This document shows, piece by piece, positions 1-10,385 of a stretch of DNA of 64,000 nt. The stretch spans positions 102,058,020-102,122,019 of the forward strand of contig OX235272.1 of NCBI GenBank assembly GCA_944472155.2. Direction: 5' to 3'. Origin of the DNA: Trichobilharzia szidati. Its lineage: Eukaryota > Platyhelminthes > Trematoda > Strigeidida > Schistosomatidae. The translations under genes were made by a program, and so were the position numbers. The stretch's first letter is position 1. Each line of letters starts with the position of its first letter. The notes below the pieces were generated by a model, which did no database searches, was not told where the DNA came from, and worked only from the letters and a program-made list of their open reading frames with translations.

Positions 1-161
1 CATAAAGCGGTGAAGAAGTTTTTGTCAGAGTGGCTAATTTAGGTCTAAGTTAACCCAAGTCTAACTCTTACACATATCTCAGGGTAAGTTTGGGTTTCTA
101 AGGATATTGTGAAGATTTTAAGCAGTAGTAAAGGAATGTCAGGGCCACCATATTTATAAAA

Positions 162-377
162 CTAGGATGATATATCGTCGGTGCCAAAACCTTTAGAGCT
201 TTTGAGGGTTCTAATAGTTTGGTTAATGTTAGCATAAGTTAATTCAACAGTACTAATTTGTTTTGGTGTGAGTAGAGATGGAGTTTGTGCCATGTTAGTA
301 GCAGGCTGTATACCGGGTAACGTGACTGTAGGCTTAAGGTAGTTAGCTGCAAATGTTTTGTTGAATAATTCACACAT
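162..377 (-). pseudogene. CR1-like ORF2, EN-RT linker and start of RT
   Basis: A 71-residue fragment with the pattern FNKTFAANYLKP followed by TIRTLKSSKGFGTDDIS. The latter corresponds to the K-S-x-G-P-D entry block of LINE RT domains (KSSNNPGPDMIPS in the copy at 9708-10109). It follows the EN fragment directly on the same strand, so it belongs to the same element, which continues beyond position 1. Confidence 0.6.
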
Positions 378-1622
378 GTCTGCCGTGATTTTTGCGATTC
401 GATCGTTTCTTTAAGATTTCTGTGAGGGCAGGACTGACTAGTGTGAGGGGTTCTTCGTTACTCATATGCAAATCTCGAGCTTGTGAGACGGAGCTAAGGG
501 TTTTAAGTATTAAACCTAGTGTGCCAAAGTCGTGGTGTTTGGAGTAGCTTGTTGAGAGTCTCTTCAGTTTCGTACAATCCTTTCGTTTTATAAATGACTT
601 TCTATGTGGGGAAACCTTTAGTGTCTGCAGTGGAATGGCAGCATCTAAGCATATGTTTGAGTTATGGTAGAAGATGCTCAGAGATCTCGAGAGGTCATCA
701 GTAGGGGAGTATTCGCCCCATTCTGGGGATCTCAGCATTGGTTCTATTAAATCCCAGTTTGCCTTACTATAGTTCCTATATATTACTTGTAGTGAAGTGG
801 AAGTATATGCTACATTGCTACTCAGTGGAAGTGGCAGTGCACAAATCACTGTTTTGTGGACTGAATACTTAGAACCCACTAAGATTGAAAGGGGACATAT
901 ATCGTGACAGAATATTATGTCCAGGTCGTTGTCACCTCTTGTAGGGATAGTGACAACTTGCCTCCAGCCGAAAATGTCCAGTGTACCTAAGAGCTTGTCA
1001 TATTTAGTTGGGCCTGTTAATAAATCCCAGTTGATTTCGCGTAGGTTGAAATCTCTGTATTTGATCTTATGCTCGTATGGAAGAGTGGAAACTTGCTCCA
1101 ATGCATTTATCAGTTGTGTCTCGTAATCGCTAAAGGTGCCAGGTGCTCTGTAGATACATCCTACTAGTAGTGTAGCACTTTTGAAGTGTACATTGACCCA
1201 CAGGGTGTCGTGAATGTCACTGAATTCCCTATTTTCTAGCTGTAACACAGTGAGTGTTTCTGGAAGTACATTAGGCAGCCTCCTCCCTTACCACTCCCCC
1301 TGTCACAACGAAAGTGTGTGTACCCATCGATGCTTATCTCTTCGTCTGGTATATTGGGGTGACACCAGGATTCATTGATAATGATTATTGGGGGTTTATT
1401 TACCAGCGTGTGTTCGCTGAGCATCGGTAGTTTGTTTAGAATAGATCTAGCATTAATAAGGATTAAGTAAAGTTGAGAGTTGAAGTAGTGTTTGAGGTAT
1501 TTAAGCTCGTCAATCAGGCTCAAATGTGGATTGGCATCCACTGGTTCCGCGTGGAATAACAACCTTGTGTTACAGTTAGCTTGGGTACCATGTTCACCTA
1601 TGTCTGTCGAGTTACCATCCAT
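370..1622 (-). pseudogene. CR1-like ORF2 endonuclease domain, frameshifted
   Basis: Two adjoining frames (1236-1622 and 370-1248) together give an apurinic-type EEP endonuclease. The first holds LILINARSILNKLPML and then INESWCHPNIPDEEI (the catalytic-glutamate region is altered) and RGSGKGGGCLMYF. The second holds LLVGCIYRAPG, YRDFNLREINWD and a degraded GS-H region (GSKYSVHKTVICALP instead of GSDH). EN nicks target DNA to prime insertion. With the frameshift near 1240 and at least two altered catalytic motifs the protein cannot be functional. Confidence 0.7.
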
Positions 1623-2446
1623 CTTTTAGTGGGTAATGGGTTTGATTATTAGATGAACTATACGATGACGTAGTTCTAGGCTTGGGTAGGTTGGAGACTT
1701 GGGTTGGAGTTTTTATTTGGCCTATGGTTGTACAGGCATTGAATGCGATTGATAATTCCGTGCACACTAGTCTTTGTCTATTTTCTTTCCAAGAGGGAGC
1801 CGACATTAGTGGTACGGGTTTAGAAGAGTTAACATTCCCATCAACTATTTGGTTAGCGCTGACAGGGATGTGTTGGGTGAAAAAACATTGGTATCTTGTG
1901 ATACCTATGACTTATTAATCTGCCTATTGTTTGGGAACATTCTAAGTGACCTTACATGGGTTTCGTTGTATGCATAGCTGCACTGTGGTTTGATTCCCAG
2001 AAGACTTGTTTCGTATAATCTGTCAAGGTTAATTTGTGTGTCATACTTTGAAGACCCAGAGTGGTTGGTGGCTAGCTCTGAGTGTTGTCACCTATACTAT
2101 TTTGCGTGATAGTGCCACTACGCCAGCTACCAGTGTGACTTGGGACAGTATGCGAGCAAGTTGTGTCGTTTTGTCCGTGGACCCTATGGCCTTATTTGTT
2201 TTTAACTTGTTCGCTAGCATAGTTTCAAATATTGTTTACCTTAAAGCGTGGGTTATTCTTAGGAATTTGAAAATGTTGGGGATTTTTCGTAACAAGTGGG
2301 GTATTTTGGCATGTCTCGCTACCGAACTCCATTTGAATTCTCACGTTATGGCTGGGAGAGGATTTTGTCGACTTACAAGAGGGATTGTTTTCTGTCTCAG
2401 GACTATCTAGAGACATATCTAGATCCACGGTAGAGGGAGGAGAGGT

Positions 2447-2926
2447 TCAATTAGGAGTAAGATTATGGCTGTCAAGTCTTTCGTTTGGTTTTGTGTTCTG
2501 TGGAGCTATTTTTGTGAGATTTGAGAGAGGGGAGGCTATGAGTTCTACCGTATTGACTGTGTGTTTGTCTATTTTTGGGACTTGCAGCGTCTTGCCCTTC
2601 TTATCATTAGGTTCAGTGAAGTGATTGTGAGCATGCCTTTCAATCACTGTCTTATCCGCTACAACATTTATTTGTTTGTAGCTCGTGTCCTGTAATAGGA
2701 TACGTTGTTGATTGGTGAATTTCTTAGCTTCTGTCTGAGTTTCAAACTGAAGGCGTATAGGACAGCATTGGTCGTGCTGACCCTTCGTCAGCCTGTGACA
2801 TTTCTTTTGGGAGTTAGGCATTTTCGCCGCCCTAAGTAAGATGCTTTGAACCTTTTTCAACCCTTCATTATCTAGTATATTGTAGACAAGTCTTTTGAGA
2901 ACCTGTGTTGTGATGAAGTTTATCAA
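2447..2926 (-). pseudogene. CR1-like ORF1 (nucleic-acid-binding) fragment
   Basis: A 159-residue open stretch with a KKCHRLTKG core followed by a region like QCCPIRLQFETQTEAKKF. It matches the layout of the ORF1 at 11736-12704 (CHRLRKSHKNKSCPLVLKF). In LINEs of this clade ORF1 is an RNA-binding chaperone. Sequence up to about 3340 in a neighbouring frame reads as a possible acidic/helical N-terminus (VEELKTEMRDM), so the original protein was longer. The frame is broken by shifts, and the ORF1-EN junction at 1623-2440 is degraded. Confidence 0.55.
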
Positions 2927-3350
2927 GGCGTCTAACTTAGTTACTTAGCTCACCAAGTTATTTGGTTCTTGTCAGGATATTCAGAGGTGAGGGTTCACAG
3001 ACCTGCGATTTGATGTCACCAATCTATGTTGACAGTTCAGATGTGCTTGCCAAACTTTCTGAACATCCTGCATTCATAGCCCTACTACACCTCATATCCC
3101 GCATTTCAGTCTTCAGTTCTTCTACACGATTACATTTAATCGTTCTATTTCTGCAGTGAGTGTTGAAGGTGCACTTGGTATCTGAAGTTTTGTGACACGT
3201 AAATAAGGTGAAGTGAAGAGGTCTATGTCAATACCGGGTGCTGAGTTTGTAGAAGCAATGCTACTACTGAGCGAATTTATTGCATATCCCCTCAATGACG
3301 CTTGTCGCTATGTTGCTATTGGTTTCAAGTGGCCTTGGTTTTGGGGGAAG

Positions 3351-4086
3351 ATTTAACTGATGTAATGTTGTGATTTCATATACATAACTCAGGCTCATAC
3401 GTGAAAGAAAGTTATTATCCTGTAATAAGGAAAAGTTGTTCAGAAGATAAGGAGGACGTTATTTTTCAGTTTATTTGTGTATATACTATTATGCATCGAG
3501 TTGCACTGAGTTCTAAGTGCAACTGTATGTAACTGCATCTACATAATGTGAAATATTACGAATGCTCCTGTTTCTAGAATAAAAACATTATTATTTTCAT
3601 TCAGTTTAGTAATGAAGAATGGAATTTCTTCCACGTCAGTGTTATTTAATTAAGTTGTAATCTGTGTAGGCCCTCGGAGGAATAAATTCGGCATGGAGAT
3701 CTCCTATGTAAGCCGAAAGTGCTTTTAGTTTAGTAAACCTTACTGACTTCCTGTATAAATTTGATCTTTGTCAAGTGTTTATTTGACATCTGCTGGAGTA
3801 TTCAGTAAAGTAAAAGTTGTAGTGCATAATTCCTAGACTTGTTGTTGTCATTGGTATTGCTAGGAAGTAGTGCGTCAGTTTATGAGTTTCAAAAGTCTAC
3901 AGAATGTTTTCTATTCAGTGATTACTGTTTGCGAATTAACCCAGAAAACACATTTCCTACTGGGATGTAACACAAGGCTGAATTCTTAAACTGTTATCCT
4001 TATATCATTTCAATCCAATCACACATGTATCAGTAGAATAGTCTATGATTGACTTTAGAGTCCTATCATCATCATCATCAACTTAC
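3351..4086. other. No gene seen
   Basis: AT-rich sequence with stops in all frames and no repeat I can match elsewhere in the window. It ends in a short ATC trinucleotide run (about 4067-4080) next to a splice-donor-like site. Confidence 0.5.
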
Positions 4087-4281
4087 AGTTTGCTGATGAT
4101 ACTGTACAACTAGACTAGATTCAGATTGAGACTCAGTTGATAAGGATAGAAGGCTCTTGTGGCCTGTGTTAATCCTGTGACTAAACATAATTCCGTCAAA
4201 AGATTTTTTGATATCCACTGATATAGGAAGGGCAGGTTGGTTGCCATTGTCTCCAGGTGCCAATGCGTTCATTGGGTACCA
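4087..4281 (-). other. Candidate internal exon of an unidentified host gene
   Basis: On the minus strand a 195-nt stretch (65 codons, phase 0 at both ends) is open from a strong acceptor (CATTTACAG before TGGTACCC) to a consensus donor (ACT then GTAAGT). The translation begins WYPMNALAPGDNGNQPALP and is of even composition, unlike the surrounding noise. It is on the same strand as the MON2-like exons at 8254-8780 and downstream of them, so it could be a later exon of that gene, but I see no motif that proves it. A spurious match to splice consensus remains possible. Confidence 0.35.
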
Positions 4282-5115
4282 CTGTAAATGAAAACAGAAG
4301 CTTTTGAATTAAAAATTCACGAATAGCCAACAGAGTACAGTAAGCAACTTGAAAGTGACATTGACTTCGAAACTGTAGCGGAAAAAATATAAATTCCTTA
4401 CCACAATTACCGTTTTGGAAAGTTCCTGATAATAGCCACAAACATTTACTGAAACACTCGTGAACGACAAATATGGACACAAGTGATAAAACGAAGCTCT
4501 GCAGAAATCATTGAGACGCCACAAACAGGAGTCAACACCAAGGATTTTAGGTGCACCCTATAATTTTTACATGAAATATTCTCAAGTATCCTCCTGCACG
4601 ATAAATGCCTTCTGGCTTAGAGACAGCTTCTGACGACTATTCTTAACAAAATCAACACAGTTCAAGCCAAATAGAAACCAGAATCACGTCAAATGCAGCT
4701 ACCTAGATCAAACAAAACAAATCAGCCATACTGAAATCAACTAGACCACGCAAATGTCCTCAAGGTAAAGATGGAGTCGCCACTTCAAACAGGGGATATG
4801 CCATACCAACGCCCGCTACTACTAGTTGTCAGTATATTTTTGTTGTCACTTCCGGCCACAGTAGATGGTAGTGAAACGACAGTTCTACGCTTGCGGCGTA
4901 CTGGCAAGCTGTGCATCTCACTTTCATATGTTGTGGGAGTTGTGTTGCTCGTTGTTGCGAGCATATATGTGCGATCAGTCATCAGGTTAACAGGTGACTG
5001 AGTTCGTGGATTCTCGTATGATTAACCATGACTAATTATTGATAGAGTTATTGGTTACAATTATGGATCTGCAAAAACACTTGTGCGAGTCTCACAGCAA
5101 AAATAGAAATATATA
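4282..5115. other. No certain gene; one short hydrophobic ORF
   Basis: Mostly unassigned. Plus-strand 4771-5001 is a 76-residue ATG-started frame with two hydrophobic stretches (LLLVVSIFLLSLPATVDG, which looks signal-peptide-like, and ISLSYVVGVVLLVVASIYV). The opposite strand is also open over the same interval, which weakens the case. Not assigned to any family. Confidence 0.3.
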
Positions 5116-5120
5116 GCGAC

Positions 5121-6373
5121 CTAGCTAAAAATGTAACGAAAACGTTGAACGTACCGCGTTAAGTCATTTGTTGCCCGTCTTTGGACTCTATCCAAAAGGT
5201 TCCCGTCTCTTCTAAGCAGTGAGGGCGTAGTGATATTGCGCACTTCATGGTCTGGTCTGACGTTTGTTTTGTACAGCCTCAGACAGAGCTCGGAAGAGAG
5301 TGCACCCAACTGTCTGTGTGTGAGGTGTATGACCGCATATGCCCTCGCTACACCCCCGGTGTATTTGACACTTTTGTCTATTTTTCCCGTTAGAACCAGA
5401 CCTAAGTCACGCTCCGACGTTGTGCAGGAAAAGCTTTCGTTGCACAGGGTGCAACTTACATTCTGCAGCTTACAGGTACGTAATTTCACTACTTCTCCCT
5501 ACTTCAGGTTGAAAGTCATACCACTGGCCACCACCCAGTCTTTCAGAAGTTCTATGTCTACCTGTAGTCTATCCGCGTATTTCGAGCAATTGATTGCTCT
5601 CCAGATCTTCACGTCATCAGCGTAAGGAAGAGTCGGGCGGCTTAGACGGCATGGTTGATCATTGATAAAAATCAAAAACATCAATGGTTCCAGCGACACT
5701 CTTGATGACGAGCTGTGTCAGGATGATCGGACTCGACTGACTTTAGTGCAGAATTTCCTTTCATGAAGGCAGTCCTTCAACTATGACAAGACCGGCCAGC
5801 TTATACCTGCCTGACTTCTTTTGTATAGGAGAAGGTCTTGGGGAACTGTGTCAAATGCGTTCTCAAAGTCCAGGAGGATCACACGGACTGGAATATTCAT
5901 ATCGCAGCATGGTGTCCAATCGTCTCAAGGTGATAGTAGGCTTGCTATACAGGATCCACCTCTCGTGAAACCATGATGTACTTCGTGGAGTGTACCAGTC
6001 CTGTCGAGGTGCTCCCCGATGTGATCATTAGTTATACTTTCCAACACTTGATATCACTGAGAGTAGCTCTACTGGTGGCATTTAGCCTGTCCCCATCCTT
6101 GAGAATCGGAGAAAGGATGGCTTTTTTCCACGCCTTTGGTCGTTTCCCTGAATCCATTGAGTATTGGAACAAGTGCCATGGGGCTCTACATGGTGATTCG
6201 GCACACTTTTCCAGAACAGATAGCTTGATGTCATCACAACCTGGGGACTTTCCAGGTACGAGTCTCTGTAGATTCCCTAGTACTATTGCCGGGTTTATCT
6301 GGAGTGTAGCCACTAGGTTATTCTCCAGTGAAGTAGTAGTGCCGCCGGTTTGTTTCGTACCAGTAATACCCAC
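5121..6373 (-). pseudogene. CR1-like reverse transcriptase, multiple frame breaks
   Basis: Three frames carry successive RT parts. 6032-6373 has LVPGKSPGCDDIKLSVLEKCAES and KRPKAWKKAILSPILKDGDR (fingers). About 5720-6030 is shifted. 5499-5699 has EPLMFLIFINDQP and LPYADDVKIW; the catalytic YADD motif survives. 5121-5489 has the thumb/connection (LRLYKTNVRPDHEV, LLDRVQRRATNDL). The product would copy its own RNA at the nick. Frameshifts make it a relic; its 3' end is cut at about 5121. Confidence 0.75.
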
Positions 6374-6849
6374 TTTGCTGTTTAAATGTTTGGTAAAAGC
6401 TGAACTGAATGCCTCAGCCGTCTCTAAACTAGTGAGGTATTGACCTACTAAGGCACATGCCCGCCGGTTGGTTGACTTGCTCTCCGACGTGAATCGGCGC
6501 AGGCTTTTGGGGTTCGCCAGGAGTTTTTAGTAAGGTTAGCCTGAAATGACCTCCTGTCATTCCTGACTCTTGCGTTGCACCAGTTCCTGAGTTCCAGGTA
6601 TGCATTGTGGTCGGTTTGACTCCTGGATATTCGCCACGTAGACCAAGCCTTACGCTTTGCTTACAGAATACGTTGCGCAATTCTCTTCAGACATGAGGAC
6701 CTTTTCTTCGGTTGTGTTGTGACTAGAAGGATGGTATCTGATATTGCTGTGTGAATAATCTCTTCTTCCACTTCCCAGTGTTCATTCACGGATCACTCAG
6801 CCCATTCTATGAGTCATTCTGCGTCGAACAAAACCCTCCGCATTCCAGC

Positions 6850-7950
6850 ACAGTCAGCCTTGTTGTAGTGTGGACCTGGTTGCGTAGCATCCCACTGTGA
6901 GCGCTCACGAAGAACGAGAGGAAATCCTAAGACTGCGTGGTCATTACTTCCTAGTGGGGTCATGATCTGAGCACTTTCGACAAGTTGTCAATGTCCAGGT
7001 CTAACTACCCTGGACTTAACGCTTTTCTTACAAGACTTTCAAAACTGTTGTCAATAACCAACGCAAAAAACCAGAACACAAATTGGTGATTCAAGAATCC
7101 TATATTCTTGCGCCAATACAGAACCAACCACAAGGTTATTGTACACAAAGTCTAAGGATAAATGTTATAACAATTAATCACAATAATACTTCTGATAGTT
7201 CCTCTCTGTCTTCTAACAAACAGCGAACGATAGAACGATGGCTGCAGTATCGATGACTCCTGCCAAAATATGGAGTTGGGTTTGAGCAAACAACCATGAA
7301 TTGATCGTTCATTCTTCAACTAATTTGACACAAGTGGTTGATCACTAGCTAGAATATAATGTAGTTGCGATGACTTTCCACTAGGGCCCCGCCTAGTGTC
7401 GTCTCCAACGTTCTTAGCTAGTCCTGTATTTCTAATGGCTGGTAGTAGATTTCGACTGAATTTTCCCTGAGCATACCCCGAGCCAAGGTTCATGGATGGG
7501 CGTTGATATCTCCAGCTATGGTGATTTGGTTATAGCCAAAGTCCCGTTTCCCTGTGATGGTGCTGAGCAGTAGCTAGTTGTGCTCTGCCCCACAGGTGGG
7601 AGATCGGTATATACCACCCAGTAAGTGCTTGGTGTGGCCTACGGTGCAATGGCACCATATAGAGTCTGGGAGTTCAGTGAGTGGAGGGTCCGTTGCACGC
7701 AAGCATTTGAATTGCTTGTCAAAGTAAATGGCAACTCCCCCTCCTTTCCCTGCTATCCCTCTCTCCCATGACCAGAATCACATCACTTTTGCAGATTTCG
7801 TTGTCGGCAATAGTGGGGGTTAGCCAGGTTTCAGTCAGGACTATTATTTTAGGGTGCACGTGTGACTGGAGGTTTCTGAGTTCAACTAATTTTCTTCTCA
7901 GCTCTCCCACACTGATGTAATGGCAGCTGATAGTGAGTCTCACCACCTCA
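6850..7950 (-). pseudogene. CR1-like endonuclease, interrupted
   Basis: 7719-7946 reads HPKIIVLTETWLTPTIADNEI, the glutamate-bearing N-terminal EEP block. Around 7480-7560 the AGDINAHPW motif is present. Near 6940-6970 TPLGSNDHAVLGF carries the aspartate-histidine of the C-terminal active site. About 330 bases (7040-7375) with no EN similarity separate the last two blocks and add stops. So all the catalytic blocks survive but not in one frame. Confidence 0.65.
7040..7375. other. Unassigned insert within the CR1-like endonuclease
   Basis: This block breaks the EN reading. A short piece (about 7168-7215, containing ATAATACTTCTGATAG and then TCTTCT) resembles 40575-40620, suggesting a low-copy dispersed repeat. 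I could not define target-site duplications. Confidence 0.3.
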
Positions 7951-8253
7951 GTGTGTTGTGGGGTAGTTGGTGCCTCGTTGTCTACTGGTAGAGGATTTAA
8001 TATTGGGACTGGTTAGACGATTCTGACTGAACCGGCCTGTTGTCGTTTTTCCCTTGGATTCAGGCAGGACACTTAGGTGACACTGACTGCCATTCTCGGT
8101 GCTGCATCGCTGTAGTGTCACTCAGACTTAGGGACGTATTGAGATCTCAGTTCGCTATACTTAATCTTGAAAACTCAACCATGCAGGATGGTGCTTTTGG
8201 AAGAATGTTTGGTAAAACTCATTAGGCCGAAAAATAGGCAGCTTTAAAATTAC

Positions 8254-8780
8254 CTTGGCAAGTAGGGAATCTCGAACCAAGGGTGAGCTTGTGAGGAGTA
8301 GTATCGTGGTTTGCAATAGACGCAGTTCTTCCAGATTTGACTCTGTCAGTTGCCAGAGCGTATCGATGATGGATTGAGCAGCATCCTAGACATATAATAA
8401 AAAATAGATTTACCTCTGACAAACACTTTTGGTTTATGAAACGCTGCAGAGCTGTCATACACAGTACTATTACTTTCTGATTTTTTGAAAGACAACCACT
8501 TAAGAAGGGTGATATCAGAGAGCCGCATGATGCTTTGAGACCTAAAGTATGCAGCGATAGACAATTAAGACACTCACTTTCTCGGAGATCAGAATCACTA
8601 TTTACGATCGCTCTTAGTTTTGGAATTTGCAACTCCGCAGCCTAAAATATTGACTGTATGTATATCAGTTACTTCTTTAATGGGGACAAATCGCCTCTTT
8701 GTCTCTGAAATAAGGCTTCGATAATCCTGAAGTACATTTTCAGTCAACTTGAGCAACGACGCGGTATCAGCATCCGACAT
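8254..8780 (-). CDS. MON2: MON2-like protein, first four exons (144 codons, gene continues outside)
   Basis: MON2 is a large Sec7/BIG-related scaffold at the trans-Golgi/endosome. Joined exons, minus strand: 8673-8780 (ATG at 8780, 36 codons), 8578-8641, 8414-8541 and 8254-8385. The joined N-terminus reads LTENVLQDYRSLISETKRR, then FVPIKE spliced to AAE, then PFLSGCLSKNQKVIVLCMTA, ALQRFIN and LWQLTESNLEELRLLQT. This matches the known MON2 N-terminal region (LLENMQSDLRAL, PVKEAAE, PFLMGCGTKEPKI, AIQRLM, LWQLMENSLEELKLLQT) in order and without gaps. Introns are 31, 36 and 28 nt, all GT-AG. The 31-nt intron is required to restore PIKEAAE. Further exons lie below 8253; the next intron seems to hold a CR1 copy. 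Confidence 0.82.
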
Positions 8781-8902
8781 GAGAAAAATGTTAACAACAG
8801 GTCAGTGGTTTTAATTCCAGCGGGTGCAACCTTATAATCCACCAGAGTATTATAACAACTGGAAGCAGGACTTACAGAATCTCCTTGCAAACTGAACTAG
8901 AT

Positions 8903-10109
8903 TCAGAAACTTTCCACATTATTTTGCATTCGAGCAGGACCCAAGTCTGTTGTAAGCGGCAGACGAGGAATATGATTGTTGTGTAGGGAGATGGAAAGTT
9001 CGGATGAAATGCCTTTGGAGCATAGCACACCACATTTTTCAACGTTAAACTTCATTTTCCACGTGTTACACCACAATTGAACCCTATCAATATCATCCTG
9101 AATCCTATCAAATACACACGACACTTCATTTCTGAGTGAGTGGTATACTATTTTGATGTCATCAGCAAATAGGAAAGGTCTGCCATGTCTAATAACGTCG
9201 CAAATATCATTGAAATATAACAGGAATAACAGTGGACCTAGAACACTACCTTGTATGACTCCACTTGTTATCCGAACGGGGTTGGATGTGTGGGAACCTA
9301 ACCTGACCATTTGCATCCGATTGCTTCGGAATGAACTGAGCCAGCTTAACAAAGAACCTTGTATCCCATAAGACTGGACTTTTGATATTAAGAGTCGGTG
9401 GCTTACTGTGTCAAAGGCTTTACTAAGATCTAAGTATACAATAACTGTGATCATACTGGAATCTTTAAGTTGTGAGATGTGATCGAAAAATTGTAAGTGG
9501 CATGTCGTGCAGGCGTCGGTGGCATAGCGGTTAGAACGCTCGCCGACCATGCACATGGTCCGGGGTTCGATCCCCGGCCGACGCACTCCTTTACCTCGCT
9601 AAGCCAGAAATAATGCTGGTGAAGAGGAAAGGTTGGGCATGAGGCTAGCAACCCCATCCTGTAAAATAAACACTGCTACAGAAACTTCAAGCCTGTAGCT
9701 TGAAGCCCTATGTTCCACTGGGGAACGTGAAGGAAAACAAAAAAAATGTCGTATAAGAACGTGACTTCATGAAACCATGTTGATAAGGAGTGATAAGTTT
9801 CTCTTGAGAGAGGAAGTCAAAAATGGCACTTTTCACGATCTTTTCCAGAACCCTTGAAATAACAGAAGTTAGGTTAATGGGTCTGTAACTCATGACACTT
9901 GAACGGGAGCCTGACTTATACCTAGGGGTAATGTGCGTGGTTTTCCATGCATCTGGATATGTTCCAGTTGATAGAGAGATAGAGAACAATTTAAGAAAGA
10001 GAATAGGGATGTCTTCACCACCGTATTTTACAAAAGTTGAGGGAATCATATCAGGACCAGGGTTGTTTGAACTTTTAAGGGACGTGATTGCTTTCTTAAT
10101 ATTATCCAA
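8903..10109 (-). pseudogene. CR1-like ORF2 reverse transcriptase, split by a SINE
   Basis: The N-terminal part (9746-10109) has SSNNPGPDMIPSTFVKYGG, PDAWKTTHITPRYKSGSR, SYRPINLTSVISRVLEKIV and YQHGFMKSRSYTT. After the SINE (9509-9745) the frame resumes with CHLQFFDHISQLKD, VIVYLDLSKAFDTVSH, GVIQGSVLGPLLFLLYFND and FLFADDIKIV (catalytic FADD). Removing the SINE and one copy of the 7-bp duplication restores the frame across the insertion point. RT is truncated at 8903 before the thumb/connection end. Confidence 0.8.
9509..9745 (+). mobile_element. tRNA-derived SINE with poly-A tail, inserted in CR1 RT
   Basis: The tRNA-like head (9513-9584) has a perfect 7-bp acceptor-type pairing (GCGTCGG with CCGACGC), an A-box-like TGGCATAGCGG and a B-box GGTTCGATCC. 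A unique body follows. Then comes a tail (about 9706-9737) containing CCCTATGTTCCACTGGGGAA that resembles the 3' ends of the RTE copies here, then A8. It is flanked by a 7-bp target duplication ATGTCGT (9502-9508 and 9746-9752). It would be transcribed by RNA polymerase III. Confidence 0.85.
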
Positions 10110-10385
10110 AGTAAAGCTGATAGTTTCTAAAGTTTTTTGTGAACGTATATGGAATAGAGGTTGTGGCGACGTGTTGTCATCATAGGCATATGACCGTGAG
10201 AAGTAGGAGTCTAGAAGCTCACAAATTATTTTAGGGTCAGTAGCAGTCTCATCATTTTCTAAGATGAATTGTATATCTGTTTTACGAGAGTTTAACCTTT
10301 TGCGATAAAGCTTACAGATTGCAGTGTATTTAGAGCTATCTTTAAGGGCTGCATTTTCTTGTCTGAGTAGAACTTTGTCGTTATT

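Larger units (their letters stand above)
1..3350 (-). mobile_element. CR1-like non-LTR retrotransposon, copy 1 (5' part, degenerate)
   Basis: Minus-strand LINE read from about 3350 down to the window edge. The order is ORF1-like protein, endonuclease (EN), then the linker leading to reverse transcriptase (RT), which lies outside the window. It is related to the copy at 8903-13000: the ORF1 CHRL-type motif, the EN core and the linker line up by eye, but this copy has more frameshifts. The EN glycine-aspartate-phenylalanine-asparagine motif reads YRDFN, so its glycine is lost. This copy is almost certainly dead. The 5' boundary near 3350 is approximate. Confidence 0.75.
5121..8020 (-). mobile_element. 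CR1-like non-LTR retrotransposon, copy 2 (degenerate)
   Basis: Minus-strand LINE with EN (about 7950 to 6850), linker and RT (6373 to 5121). It belongs to a different lineage from copies 1 and 3: the RT ends with the long palm-thumb-connection block typical of CR1 relatives. Roughly 7040-7375 interrupts the EN frame with unrelated-looking sequence. It lies just downstream of the MON2-like exons in the same orientation, so it probably sits in an intron of that gene. Confidence 0.75.

Noticed and set aside
917..2624. Plus-strand ORFs across the CR1-like EN and ORF1
   Set aside because: Antisense shadows of the minus-strand LINE frames.
9513..9584. tRNA gene
   Set aside because: Boxes A and B and the 7-bp acceptor-type pairing are clear, but the T-arm and anticodon arm do not fold canonically. 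It is followed by a body, an A tail and a target duplication, so it is a SINE head. The same holds for 58402-58473.
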